A DNA stretch of 64,000 nt from JAXMDS01 sp043777815 (GCA_043777815.1 JAYWHH010000009.1:155131-219130); one strand, 5' to 3'. Shown: positions 37,202 to 46,727, numbered from the stretch's first letter. Numbers and translations are program-made. Notes: a model not told the origin generated them from the letters alone.

Positions 37202-38038
37202 ATGAAGAAACAATTTTTTAAAGCATGTGTTCTATTGTTAAGTTTAACTATTTTAACTAGCTGCAAAATACGTATATCAGATGCGGGACAAAAGAATATA
37301 ATGAATAATCATAAATCTTTGATCGTATTTAAACCTAAAATTAATTTAGGCATGGGACCAATGTATCCTAAATATGATGAGATTATATTATATTGGAGAA
37401 ATTCTAGCTTAATATCTGCAGTTCCATTTAATAACTCGATGCAAATTGTAGGCGGAGGAAGCTCTGTTAAACTTGATGATACTTTTTTGAAATATGAAAG
37501 CAATGAATATATCACGAATGATGATCTTAGCATTGCTATGGTTGTAAGTCCAGGAACATACACATTGGGATTAATTCGTCTATTAAGTAATCATGATCCC
37601 AAATTTGTTAGGTCCGGCATAGCAGCGGACATTAAACCTAAAGAAGTTACTACTGTATCCATGGGTCAATATGGAAATTATGCTTACTATAATAAAAGTA
37701 CGGAAATTAAACCAGAGATTTCTTTAAGGTCATATCGTGTGTATGAAAATCAAAAAGATTATACATATATAACTGTACCTCCTGGTTACGTACAATTTAC
37801 AATACATCCAGGAGAAGTAATTTACTTGGGAGAGATTAACTTATATCATGATTTTGCTGATATCCTGAGCTACTCTATAACTAATGGATTTAATTCCGTA
37901 CTTGAGAATGCGCCAGAAAATTATCCACTAATAATCGATAGACTAAGAATCTATGGTGGGCACCATTACAATATATTGACAAAAATTAATAATATTAAAA
38001 TAAAACAATTTACTAAGACAGAAACAGAAACAAGATAA
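37202..38038 (+). CDS. Uncharacterised lipoprotein
   Basis: 278 residues with a clear lipoprotein signal: MKKQFFKACVLLLSLTILTSC, lipobox LTSC with Cys at residue 21. The mature part is unrecognised but beta-rich, with two similar phrases VVSPGTYTLGLI and ITVPPGYVQFTIHPGEVIYLGEI. These resemble small lipoprotein domains that pair 'PPGxY' with 'aGEVyYlG'. A TATAAT at 37169-37174 may be its -10. It is divergent from the virB8-10 operon and convergent with the type I exporter pair, so a role in the envelope parts of either secretion system is possible but unproven. Confidence 0.8.
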   Translation: MKKQFFKACVLLLSLTILTSCKIRISDAGQKNIMNNHKSLIVFKPKINLGMGPMYPKYDEIILYWRNSSLISAVPFNNSMQIVGGGSSVKLDDTFLKYESNEYITNDDLSIAMVVSPGTYTLGLIRLLSNHDPKFVRSGIAADIKPKEVTTVSMGQYGNYAYYNKSTEIKPEISLRSYRVYENQKDYTYITVPPGYVQFTIHPGEVIYLGEINLYHDFADILSYSITNGFNSVLENAPENYPLIIDRLRIYGGHHYNILTKINNIKIKQFTKTETETR

Positions 38039-38174
38039 ATCTTAAAGATCTATTTATTAAGTTGCACAGTAAAGAACTAACAATAAATCTTATTCAAGAT
38101 GTTTTAACTTTATTCTTCAAGATTCTATATGTTTCAAAATGCTTCAAATATTCATATTTAAAATTTTAAGATGA

Positions 38175-39788
38175 TTATCTTTCATTAAATGCTTTAAATA
38201 ATACCTGATCTATTATTTGAGATAATAAATATCTTAATAATGTCATTGATCCATGAATAATTGACACGTCAACTTGCATACCAGGTCTCAACTCTTCATA
38301 CTGCTCTTGGTAATTTTTAAAAGATTCAGCATCTAATTCTATTTTTACCATATAAAAAGTATCTGATTGTCCAGGCTGAGGTGCTCTGTTTTTGTCTTGA
38401 ATAGAATCAGCTGAAACATTTAGTACCTTGCCTTTAAAAGTAGCACTGGTTCGGGATTTGAAAGCAGAAAATTTAATTTTTACTTCTTCCCCTTCATGAA
38501 CTCTAGTAATATCCCTAGGTTGCACTCTGGCTTCTATTATCAACTGATCTTTGGTTCCATCTGGACTAATTTCGGCTAAAGTTGCACCTCCACCAACTAC
38601 TCCACCTTTGGTATGAAAGTTAATTTCATTTATTATGCCGCTTTCTGGAGCTCTAACGACAACTCTATTCAAAGCATCTTGTGACTTGGTTATGATTTGA
38701 ATATTTTTATCTAAACTATTTCTAGTTTGCGCCATTTCTCTTAAATTATCTGAAGAATCTTTGGCTTTCGTTTGAGCTATTGTGTATTCTATTTGATTTT
38801 TCTTATCAATCAAGCCATTAATTTCTGACTTCAAATTTGAAAGATTGGATGAGGCATCTAAATAAATAGTCCTATACTTCATTAATTCTTCTCTAGAAAC
38901 TATTCCTTTGTTCAATAATTTTTCTGACTTTTGAACTCTATCTAAAGCTATTTTAGCAGCTTCTTCAAAGTTTTTCTTACGTATTTCATAACCTTTTCTT
39001 CTTTCTTCCGTTTCAGATAATTGAGATTTGAGATTACTTATAGTTGCACTTAAAAGTTCACGCTTAGCAGAGAAGGTGTCATTTTGTATTCTCATTATTT
39101 CTTTAACCTCAGGATCATCTTTAATTTTCAATAATTCATTTGGATATGTTATATGATCCAAGTTCCCCTGCTCAGCTGTAAGTCTAGCTTGAATTGCTAA
39201 CATTAATCTCTGCTCAGTTACCGCAGAAGACAATTCGGCACTTAGTCTAGTATCATCCATATAAATAATTGGATCTCCTTTGGACACATGGTCCCCAACT
39301 TTAACTACTATATCTTTTATTATTCCTACCTCAGGGTACTGAACTAGTTTTCTATGTCCTTCATATACTAAGGTACCTTGAGCAGACGTTGCACTATCCA
39401 ATGGCGCAGTTGCTGCCCATATTCCTCCACCAACTACAAAAATTAAAACTACATATGCTCCAAAAACTGCTGGTTTACGCACATAGCTTATCACTGGATC
39501 AATTCGATTAGAGTTTCTATTTAGAATTAAACTTATAAAACCATCTAAAAGACCGGTGCCATATTCAAAGCCTTTGTATATTCTGGAAAATAGACTTAAG
39601 CTTAAGTTTTTACCATGCATCCAAATTCTACTTGGCGCAAATTTTTGAAACCAACTGCTTTGCTTTATTATTTTTTGTTTTTGCTCTGGATTTTGATTTG
39701 CATTAGCATTGTTAAGTTGTTGAGTGCTTAGTAAGCTTTTTAACGTTTTTAAATCGTTCTCAAGTTGCTGTTTTTTATCGTTAGACAT
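38175..39788 (-). CDS. Type I secretion membrane fusion protein (HlyD/AprE family)
   Basis: Periplasmic adaptor linking an ABC exporter to a TolC-like channel. 537 residues: a 110-residue cytoplasmic N-terminus (longer than usual), one membrane helix (AVFGAYVVLIFVVGGGIWAA), the biotinyl-lipoyl half motif IIKDIVVKVGDHVSKGDPI, a long coiled-coil hairpin (about 190-370), the second half VVRAPESGIINEINFHTKGGVVGGG, and a C-terminal HlyD signature (RVHEGEEVKIKFSAF, ELRPGMQVDVSII). Encoded 48 bp after its ABC partner; an 18-bp tandem pair fills the gap. Confidence 0.92.
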   Translation of the reverse strand: MSNDKKQQLENDLKTLKSLLSTQQLNNANANQNPEQKQKIIKQSSWFQKFAPSRIWMHGKNLSLSLFSRIYKGFEYGTGLLDGFISLILNRNSNRIDPVISYVRKPAVFGAYVVLIFVVGGGIWAATAPLDSATSAQGTLVYEGHRKLVQYPEVGIIKDIVVKVGDHVSKGDPIIYMDDTRLSAELSSAVTEQRLMLAIQARLTAEQGNLDHITYPNELLKIKDDPEVKEIMRIQNDTFSAKRELLSATISNLKSQLSETEERRKGYEIRKKNFEEAAKIALDRVQKSEKLLNKGIVSREELMKYRTIYLDASSNLSNLKSEINGLIDKKNQIEYTIAQTKAKDSSDNLREMAQTRNSLDKNIQIITKSQDALNRVVVRAPESGIINEINFHTKGGVVGGGATLAEISPDGTKDQLIIEARVQPRDITRVHEGEEVKIKFSAFKSRTSATFKGKVLNVSADSIQDKNRAPQPGQSDTFYMVKIELDAESFKNYQEQYEELRPGMQVDVSIIHGSMTLLRYLLSQIIDQVLFKAFNER

Positions 39789-39795
39789 AAGATTT

Positions 39796-39831
39796 TTAAT
39801 TTAGTTACTTATTTTAATTTAGTTGCTTATT
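39796..39831. repeat. 18-bp tandem pair between the type I secretion genes
   Basis: Adjacent 18-bp units at 39796-39813 and 39814-39831 with one mismatch, just downstream of the ABC gene stop. A partial third unit ('taattta') merges into the stop-codon region. Confidence 0.85.
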
Positions 39832-39836
39832 GTAAT

Positions 39837-41585
39837 TTATTTTTTAGATAGAAGTTGATTAATAACACTGTCTCTATCATCAAAGTATTTTATATGTCCA
39901 CTATCTAGATACAAGATTTTATCCACATATTCCAACACAGAATGCCTGTGGGATATTATTACTACCGTAATACCTTGAGATTTAGCATATAAAATAGTTT
40001 TACCCAGTGCTATATCGCCCTGCGCATCTAAATTAGCATTAGGCTCATCTAAAACTATCAATTTAGGATCTCCATATAAAACACGAGCTAGGGCTATTTT
40101 TTGTTTTTGTCCGCCTGAAAGATTTGATCCATATGGACCAATTTCAGTATCATATCCCTGAGGCAAGCTCAAGATAAAATTGTGCGCATCAACTAACTGT
40201 GCCGCTTGTAAAACTTTCTCCGTATTTATTTCATTTTCCGATGTCATTCTAGCAATATTTTGCTTAACTGTACCATTAAATAACTCTACGCCTTGTGGCA
40301 TATATCCAACATGTTTTCCAAAATCATCTCTATTCCATCTATAAGTGTCTATCTTATCCAAAGTTACATTTCCTCCAATAGGCCTCCAAACACCCATGAT
40401 GTTTTTAGCTAAAGTAGTTTTTCCACAACCACTTCCCCCCATTACTGCCAATACTTCACCTGCATTCAAGCTAAATGAAATGCCTTTTAAAATCTCTTTA
40501 GGCTTTATACCCAACATAGATTGCATTCCACTATTTGCACTAGTGTTACGCATTGGATGAGCGTATACTAAATTGTTTATTTCTAAATTTCCAACTATTC
40601 CTGTAAAACCCATATTTGATTCTCTTGCAACTATTGGTGATCTAAAGCTATCATTGATTCTTGTATATGATTTTCTTAAGTTAACAAGACTTTTATATAC
40701 TTCAATAAAAGCATCTAATGGGGCTAAAGCTCGTCCAAATAAAATAGAACTGGCTATCATACCACCGGTAGTCATTTCACCCTTAAGTACTGCGTTAGCT
40801 CCAAATCCAGTAATACACATTTGAGCGATATTACGCAAATATCTTGCCAAGTTAGAAATTAATGTATTTCTATTGCTACCTACTATTTGCGTTTCTGAAG
40901 CTTTAACGCTATAACTTAACCAGTTTTCCATAACTCGTTTCATCATGCCCATGCTTTCTATAGTTTCAGCATTTCTAGTCGCAATCTCTGCGTTCGAAAA
41001 TGCTTTGTTAAAAGATTCATTTGCTTCTCCTAATGGCTTGGTAGTGGCTACCATGTTGAATAAACCAAAACATATTGATATAACGCAGCTTACGATGGTA
41101 ATAATCCCTAAATGGGGATGTATCATATAAACGGCTATTATGTATGCAATTGTCCATGGCATATCAAAAATAGTATTTATCCCGTTGCTAGTTACGAAAC
41201 CTTTTACTACTAAAAAATCTCTACTGGCTTGTCCGGCACTTAAGTTTGGACTTATTGCGCAAGCAGATACAGAGTGACAAAATAACATTGGGGCAATATT
41301 AACATCCATCCATTCCGCTAATTTTATCAACACAAAAGATCTGGACACTTGTATCAATCCATATACTAAATATACAAAGCCAATTATTAACGATAATAAT
41401 AGCAACGTGCTATGATTTTGACTTCCGATTACTCTATCTAGCACCTGTAGCGAATACAGAGGCGTTATTAACATGGTTAAATTAGCGCAAAACGCAAAGA
41501 TAAAAACTATTATCAGTGTAGATTTAATTTTAAACAACTGTTCTTGAAATTGGTTATTAACCACTTTGGTATCTATTTGGTTCAT
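39837..41585 (-). CDS. Type I secretion ABC transporter (PrtD/AprD family)
   Basis: Inner-membrane exporter that recognises and drives a protein substrate through the fusion protein and an outer-membrane channel. N-terminal membrane domain with LTMLITPLYSLQVLDRVIGSQN, the hallmark of the PrtD/AprD/HlyB permease group. The C-terminal ATPase has Walker A GGSGCGKTT, signature LSGGQKQKIALARVL, Walker B LIVLDEPNANLD and H-loop ISHRHS. Length 582 residues. No N-terminal C39 peptidase domain, so the substrate is probably not leader-cleaved. Candidate substrates are not identifiable nearby with certainty. Confidence 0.93.
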   Translation of the reverse strand: MNQIDTKVVNNQFQEQLFKIKSTLIIVFIFAFCANLTMLITPLYSLQVLDRVIGSQNHSTLLLLSLIIGFVYLVYGLIQVSRSFVLIKLAEWMDVNIAPMLFCHSVSACAISPNLSAGQASRDFLVVKGFVTSNGINTIFDMPWTIAYIIAVYMIHPHLGIITIVSCVISICFGLFNMVATTKPLGEANESFNKAFSNAEIATRNAETIESMGMMKRVMENWLSYSVKASETQIVGSNRNTLISNLARYLRNIAQMCITGFGANAVLKGEMTTGGMIASSILFGRALAPLDAFIEVYKSLVNLRKSYTRINDSFRSPIVARESNMGFTGIVGNLEINNLVYAHPMRNTSANSGMQSMLGIKPKEILKGISFSLNAGEVLAVMGGSGCGKTTLAKNIMGVWRPIGGNVTLDKIDTYRWNRDDFGKHVGYMPQGVELFNGTVKQNIARMTSENEINTEKVLQAAQLVDAHNFILSLPQGYDTEIGPYGSNLSGGQKQKIALARVLYGDPKLIVLDEPNANLDAQGDIALGKTILYAKSQGITVVIISHRHSVLEYVDKILYLDSGHIKYFDDRDSVINQLLSKK

Positions 41586-42106
41586 AGGAACATACTTTAT
41601 GATTCAGATATATATTGTAATTATAAATCATAAATGAGCCATGTGTCGCATTTCATAATATAATTTGTATTAATTTTTTAATTCCTCTCAATAATGTGAC
41701 ATATTATTACTACATACTAGTAATTTAATATAATTGACAACAATAAATATTTATTTTTTTAAACTTTGAGTTAATTAGAAAAAAAATTCTATATCCTAAG
41801 TTGAACTTCAAAAATAAAGCAGGTCACTTGCATTAACATATTGAATTAAATGATTTAATCGAAATAGTTCTTAAAAATTTAACAAATTGAAAAGAAAATA
41901 TGGAATGTTTTAGCTAAAAATAATAACTTAACTAAAGATAATGCATTATAAAATATAGAAATATAAGATATATATTTAAACTAATTATAAAGTAAAAAAT
42001 CTTTAAAATCTGAAAAATCTTATTAAAAAAATGGTATAAATGAATACTGTAATTATTTTGAAATAAGTTTTTAAGATTTAAAGATAATAAAGATGCAGAT
42101 TATAGC
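41586..42106. other. AT-rich intergenic region
   Basis: 521 bp upstream of the type I exporter and downstream of rnd. No ORF, RNA gene or clear repeat was recognised. It presumably carries the exporter promoter, but no element is convincing. Confidence 0.4.
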
Positions 42107-42922
42107 TTATCCACCAAATCTTCCTGGATCACGATGATGACTAAAAACGTCATAATCCCAACCACCAATATCTAACATTGCTCTAATGATTATACATTCT
42201 CTGGCATGTAGATATAGTTCATTTCTATCTTCTCTAATCAAGGCGTTTTCTAATACTTGAAAAACATGCTGTAAATATAAAACATCACCTGCTGCATATT
42301 TTAGTTGCTCATCTGTAAGACTTGCTGAGCCCCAGTCAGTAGAACAAGCTTGTTTATTTAGCATCACACCTAAAGCATCTCTACAAACATCCTTTAGAGA
42401 GTGATTATTAGTATATGTTCTTGCAAAATTTGACATAAGATGAGTACAATGCACATTTTGTGTTTTTATACCTAAATGTTCTAGCATGATTCTTACATCA
42501 AATCTAGCAAAATGGGCTATTTTGCGAATGTTTGGATTTTCAAATATTTCTTTTAAGTTATTAGCAGGCTTTGGATCTTTTGCAATTTTGACTATAGCAA
42601 CTCTGTTAGTTTTTGTATCTTCTAAATACTCACAGGCTTGAATTACACACAATCTATCTCTACGTACTTTAAGTCCCATGGCTTCAGTATCAAAGCTGAT
42701 GCAATCTGTTTCAAAATATCCAGCAGGTATATCATTTTCAAAAACTGCTATTTCCATTGCTGGAGCATTGTATCTATCAACTTCTGATCTATTAGGGGAA
42801 ATGGTAGCTGATTCAACAACACCATGCTTTGATTTTTCACCTACATTTTGATCTGACCTATATCTTTTATTGTTTCCAGTGCCTCCAAGAGTTCCAGATT
42901 CTTCTTTTTTTTCTATAGCCAT
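42107..42922 (-). CDS. rnd: Ribonuclease D-like 3'-5' exonuclease
   Basis: DEDDy exonuclease that trims tRNA 3' ends. Exo I ISFDTEAMGL (Asp, Glu), Exo II KIAHFARFDVRIM (Asp), Exo III KYAAGDVLYL (Tyr, Asp) are all intact. The HRDC domains of full RNase D are absent, as in the short alphaproteobacterial form (about 200 aa). Here the length is 271 because of an extra N-terminal Gly/Ser/Asn-rich 55 residues. A tRNA-Thr gene lies 83 bp upstream on the same strand. Confidence 0.9.
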   Translation of the reverse strand: MAIEKKEESGTLGGTGNNKRYRSDQNVGEKSKHGVVESATISPNRSEVDRYNAPAMEIAVFENDIPAGYFETDCISFDTEAMGLKVRRDRLCVIQACEYLEDTKTNRVAIVKIAKDPKPANNLKEIFENPNIRKIAHFARFDVRIMLEHLGIKTQNVHCTHLMSNFARTYTNNHSLKDVCRDALGVMLNKQACSTDWGSASLTDEQLKYAAGDVLYLQHVFQVLENALIREDRNELYLHARECIIIRAMLDIGGWDYDVFSHHRDPGRFGG

Positions 42923-43005
42923 TTATTTAATTGTTTTTTAATAGAGAAAATATTTAATATCAAAACAATATTAATAATCATTTGATATACAAAAATTTGT
43001 TTAAG

Positions 43006-43077
43006 TGCCAAATATCGGATTTGAACTGATGACCTACCGCTTACAAGGCGGTTGCTCTACCACTGAGCTAATTTGGC
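43006..43077 (-). tRNA. tRNA-Thr (anticodon UGU)
   Basis: 72 nt on the minus strand. Acceptor stem GCCAAAT/ATTTGGC with discriminator A; D arm GCTC-AGTGGTA-GAGC; anticodon stem ACCGC/GCGGT around loop CTTGTAA, anticodon TGT; T loop TTCAAAT. The T stem contains one A-C mismatch (ATCAG/CCGAT). CCA is not encoded (ACTT follows), so the CCA-adding enzyme encoded at about 60.8 kb would be required. Confidence 0.95.
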
Positions 43078-43153
43078 AAGTACGCAAACATTATATCATG
43101 TATATGATGCTGAAGTCAATTGCTTAAGCGCAAAAATTAATTAAATTTTAAAA

Positions 43154-43307
43154 ACAGATCAGCTTTATTTAATAAAACGTTTTCAAATGATTTTCATTGG
43201 ATAAAATTTTTTTTACTAGCTCAAATTTTGACAGATCAGCTTTATTTAATAAAACGTTTTCAAATGGTTTTCATTGGATAAAAAATTTTTTACTAGCTCA
43301 AATTTTG
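43154..43307. repeat. 77-bp tandem duplication upstream of tRNA-Thr
   Basis: Adjacent units 43154-43230 and 43231-43307 (77 bp each) with about three mismatches, between the tRNA-Thr gene and the coxC-like gene. The remaining 43308-43456 holds no recognised feature. Confidence 0.96.
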
Positions 43308-43456
43308 ATTGAATTAAGATGCAATTTTATATAAATTTCTCGTATTAATGCAATTGCTTATTCATTAATAAAGCATCTATTTGTATAATCAATATAATTC
43401 TCAAAAGAAGAGCAATTTTCAAGAAAAATCTAGTTTGATATTTGTATTATCACGAC

Positions 43457-44482
43457 ATGAATAAGATAAACTCGCAGTTTGGTAAAGTAAAGTTTTGTTT
43501 CTATAACAGTAGTTTTTGGCCAATTTTAATTGCCTTAGAAACATTGTTTGTAAATTTAGGCTTGTTACTTTTGATTCAAAAAATCACTATTTTATTGTTT
43601 GCTTTAAGTATATTTTTATTAGTTTTTAGTATTTATAAATTTCTATATCAGTATCAATCCAGTATTTGTAAAAATATAGATGATAAAGAGTATCCACTGC
43701 CATGCTTAATTAATGCTGAAAAAACCGATTCAGAAGATATTTTAAATAAAACAAATACTAAGCCAGTATTCAACAATATTCAGATATGCCCTAAGCTATC
43801 CTCAGAAAACAATTTAAAAATTGAAATATCTAGGCAAAAATGTATAAACTTGGGCATTGTTATGTTTTTGATAACTGAATTTATAGTTTTTTGTACCATT
43901 TTATTTAATTATTTCTACTTCAGTATATACACTGAGGCTGATGCAAAGTATTTCCTTCAAATTATGCCTAATGATGCTATTACTTCAAAAGAAGTAATAA
44001 ATTTTAGCTTATCGCAATACATAGATATCTCAGATTGGCCAATAATTAATACAATAATTTTACTACTATCCAGTTGTAGCATAACTTGGGGGCTTGAAGC
44101 ATATAAAAATTATCTATTTGGAGATCGTTCAAATTATAAAGAAGTTTGCATTTCATTATTAACTACGATTGGACTGGGCTTGTTATTTTTAATAATTCAA
44201 TTTGATCAATATCAAACTTTAGAATTTAAATTAATAGACAACTGTTATTCTGGAATATTTTACTTTATTACAATTCTGCACATAATACATTTATTGCTTG
44301 GAATTTTAGTTTTGACTGATTTTATCATATGGTTTGCTTTTCATTCCAATATACAAATCTATAATCAGGGTATACAAAAATATAAAACATTAAAGCTAGT
44401 CTGCTGGTATTGGCATTTTGTTGATTTTATATGGATATTAATTTTTGTCTCACTTTATCTAATACCAAAGATTAACTTCTAA
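43457..44482 (+). CDS. Divergent cytochrome c oxidase subunit III
   Basis: Heme-copper oxidase subunit III-like membrane protein. Seven hydrophobic segments: an N-terminal pair (FWPILIALETLFVNLGLLLL; ALSIFLLVFSIYKF), then NLGIVMFLITEFIVFCTILF (family: GMxLFIxSEvMFF), IINTIILLLSSCSITWG, an ISLLTTIGLGLLFLIIQ helix, YFITILHIIHLLLGILVL (family: GFHGLHVxxG), and the terminal VCWYWHFVDFIWILIFVSLYL, which is the most diagnostic block. About 60 hydrophilic residues (DDKEYPLP to NNLKIEIS) separate helices 2 and 3. The frame has a TTG at 43442, but ATG 43457 is more plausible (341 aa). Subunits I and II are not adjacent. Confidence 0.82.
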   Translation: MNKINSQFGKVKFCFYNSSFWPILIALETLFVNLGLLLLIQKITILLFALSIFLLVFSIYKFLYQYQSSICKNIDDKEYPLPCLINAEKTDSEDILNKTNTKPVFNNIQICPKLSSENNLKIEISRQKCINLGIVMFLITEFIVFCTILFNYFYFSIYTEADAKYFLQIMPNDAITSKEVINFSLSQYIDISDWPIINTIILLLSSCSITWGLEAYKNYLFGDRSNYKEVCISLLTTIGLGLLFLIIQFDQYQTLEFKLIDNCYSGIFYFITILHIIHLLLGILVLTDFIIWFAFHSNIQIYNQGIQKYKTLKLVCWYWHFVDFIWILIFVSLYLIPKINF

Positions 44483-44620
44483 CTAGGCGCCCCACTGTTT
44501 ATTTTTATCTTATTTGAATCTAACTATTTTTTACTCTTATTTATTAGTATATGTAAATTTTTTGAAGATTTGTTAAATAGCTTTTTGTGTTAAAATATAG
44601 CTATATTAGCTCAAACTTTA

Positions 44621-45439
44621 ATGTACAAAAGTATATTTAGATACTTATTTTTAGTTTTTTGTTTACATGGCTGCTATGGCTCTAAACTTATAAGTTCTAA
44701 ATTTAAGCCATCAATTATCAAGACTGATCCTTTCTACATTCAAACTTTCAGCAAGATTAACGCTTATAACCATCACTCTAATGAATACATTTTTTATATA
44801 GAAGGCGATGGCTTGATAACTAGAAATGGCATCAATCCAACCAGCGACCCAACGCCTCAAAATAAATTGGTTTTGAGATTAGTAGAATTAGATAATAGAT
44901 CTAACATATTTTATATAGCAAGGCCATGTCAATACACTATAGGAATAGATCCAATATGTAATTTTTCATATTGGACTGATAAAAGATGGTCTAAAGAAGT
45001 CATTCTAAGTTTAAATGAAGCTATCAATATCATTAGTAAAGGAAATCCAATTCACTTGATCGGATTTTCTGGAGGTGGCGGCATAGCGGTACTAATTGCT
45101 GCAATAAATCCAAATATTAAAACTATTACAACCATTGCCGGAAATTTAGATATAGTGTACTTCAATACAATACATCAATCAAAACAATCTAAAGGATCTT
45201 TAAATCCAATTTCGTTTACAAGAAATTTATCGATTCCACAATTTCATTTAGTCGGAGAGAATGATAAGGTTGTGCCTTACGCAATAACCGATAGATATAT
45301 CAAGGCTTCTAATGCTAAATATAATAAAAAAATTGTTTGCAACTATTGTGACCACGCTGGAGATGAATGGATGATTTTTTGGAATGAATTTTTACGTAAA
45401 CAATCAAGCAAAGACATCAAAAACAAAGACAACAATTAA
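44621..45439 (+). CDS. Alpha/beta hydrolase-fold envelope protein
   Basis: 272 residues with a hydrophobic N-terminal signal ending in a lipobox-like LHGC (Cys 18; His at -2 is unusual). Catalytic triad candidates: nucleophile Ser in LIGFSGGGGIAVLIAA (GxSxG), Asp in HLVGENDKVVP, His in CDHAGDEW. Looks like a serine hydrolase acting in the envelope; substrate unknown. Conserved unknown proteins of this plan occur in Rickettsiales as far as I recall. Two Lys/Asp/Asn-rich residue runs end the protein. Confidence 0.78.
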   Translation: MYKSIFRYLFLVFCLHGCYGSKLISSKFKPSIIKTDPFYIQTFSKINAYNHHSNEYIFYIEGDGLITRNGINPTSDPTPQNKLVLRLVELDNRSNIFYIARPCQYTIGIDPICNFSYWTDKRWSKEVILSLNEAINIISKGNPIHLIGFSGGGGIAVLIAAINPNIKTITTIAGNLDIVYFNTIHQSKQSKGSLNPISFTRNLSIPQFHLVGENDKVVPYAITDRYIKASNAKYNKKIVCNYCDHAGDEWMIFWNEFLRKQSSKDIKNKDNN

Positions 45440-45570
45440 TTTGACTTAGAATAATTTTGGTTTGGCATAATTGAGTTTCTAAAAATGTGGTTTTAGTTAA
45501 AAATATTGGCAAAAGTATACAAATTCAATAAATTGAATTATAATCATTAATTGATGTTATTCACCGATAT

Positions 45571-45972
45571 ATGGCTAATTTGAATAGATATGATTCTATG
45601 GAGGATCTAATCAAAAACAGTGTAGAGGAATTAGATTTAAAAAAACTTTCCAAATTGATTTTGAATTACTTAGATAGTAAGAAAGCTGAAGATATGGTCT
45701 TATATACTTTTCCACAATACAAAATTAACTACGAAATTATAGTCACTTGCATTGCTACATCAAGTAGACATGCTTCAAGCTTGGCAGAGAATTTGATGCA
45801 ACATTTAAAAGAAAATGGAATCAATTCTGGTGCATCAGGCTTAAATGATCCAGATTGGGTAGTAGTTTTTGGCCAAGATTTATTTGCTGTACATATTCTG
45901 ACAGAAAATGGTGAGAATTATTTTAGGCTAAATGATTTATTTGAATCTAGAAAAATAAATGAAATTAAATAA
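45571..45972 (+). CDS. rsfS: Ribosomal silencing factor RsfS (Iojap)
   Basis: Binds L14 and blocks subunit joining when nutrients are short. 133 residues; KLSKLILNYLDSKKAEDMVLY (family: LDDKKAEDIVxLD), YEIIVTCIATSSRHASSLAENLMQHL, DPDWVVVFGQDLFAVHIL (family: WVLIDxGDVVVHIF). The order of blocks is right though the sequence is diverged. Convergent with nadD, its frequent operon partner elsewhere. Confidence 0.9.
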   Translation: MANLNRYDSMEDLIKNSVEELDLKKLSKLILNYLDSKKAEDMVLYTFPQYKINYEIIVTCIATSSRHASSLAENLMQHLKENGINSGASGLNDPDWVVVFGQDLFAVHILTENGENYFRLNDLFESRKINEIK

Positions 45973-46095
45973 TATTTTCTGCATGTCCTAAATCGTAAAT
46001 TAAATAATTCAAAAGCTTTAGATTTCAATGGTCTGTAGATATCTTTAGCCTGCAGTCAGCTTTTCATGAATCATATATGAATTTACTTTGCTGAT

Positions 46096-46123
46096 TGAAT
46101 GAATGAATGAATGAATGAATGAA
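46096..46123. repeat. (TGAA)7 tetranucleotide tract
   Basis: Seven perfect TGAA units between the 3' ends of rsfS and nadD, outside both coding regions. Confidence 0.97.
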
Positions 46124-46141
46124 TTGCAATTTATCTAAAAT

Positions 46142-46702
46142 CTATTTTAATTCCAAATTAGATATATTTTTCCTTATCTCTGTTGAAGATATATTTACAT
46201 ATTTAAATCTAAAAAAGTCAAAAACTTCATTAACTAATTTAGATTCAAATGATTGATATGTGTATGTTTCTCTAGCTACTATGCTAATTTTCATTAAACT
46301 AATTATGTATCTATAAAATTCCCAATGATGAAAACTTATTAAACTATCTGAACCTAGAATCATATAGCAAGGCTCATAAGATCTATTTACTATGTATTTA
46401 GTGATTAAAGCTGAATAATTATATCCCATCTCTTCTTCAATAGAAGATATGCAAACTTTTGGATGATAAAATTTATCTTTTATATATTCCCCTCTAATCT
46501 TTGCGCTAGTGTTATAAATTTTGTATGAGCTGTAATGGGCTACTAAAATAATAAGCCTATCTAAATCTAATTCTTTTATGATATTAGAAGCTAAACTAGC
46601 ATGCCCGTCATGAAAAGGATTAAAAGATCCTCCAAAAAATCCTAACTTTAGATTGGAATTGCATAAAAAATCGAAATATGCTTTTGAAATTATCTGCGAC
46701 AT
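46142..46702 (-). CDS. nadD: Nicotinate-nucleotide adenylyltransferase
   Basis: Makes deamido-NAD from nicotinate mononucleotide and ATP. GFFGGSFNPFHDGHASLASNII carries the nucleotidyltransferase GxFxPxHxGH motif; YMILGSDSLISFHHW and the C-terminal ISSTEIRKNI complete the NadD signature. At 186 residues it is a little shorter than usual. It is convergent with rsfS and divergent from rpmJ. Confidence 0.93.
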   Translation of the reverse strand: MSQIISKAYFDFLCNSNLKLGFFGGSFNPFHDGHASLASNIIKELDLDRLIILVAHYSSYKIYNTSAKIRGEYIKDKFYHPKVCISSIEEEMGYNYSALITKYIVNRSYEPCYMILGSDSLISFHHWEFYRYIISLMKISIVARETYTYQSFESKLVNEVFDFFRFKYVNISSTEIRKNISNLELK

Positions 46703-46727
46703 AAATTGGAATGCATTTTCTCAATTT

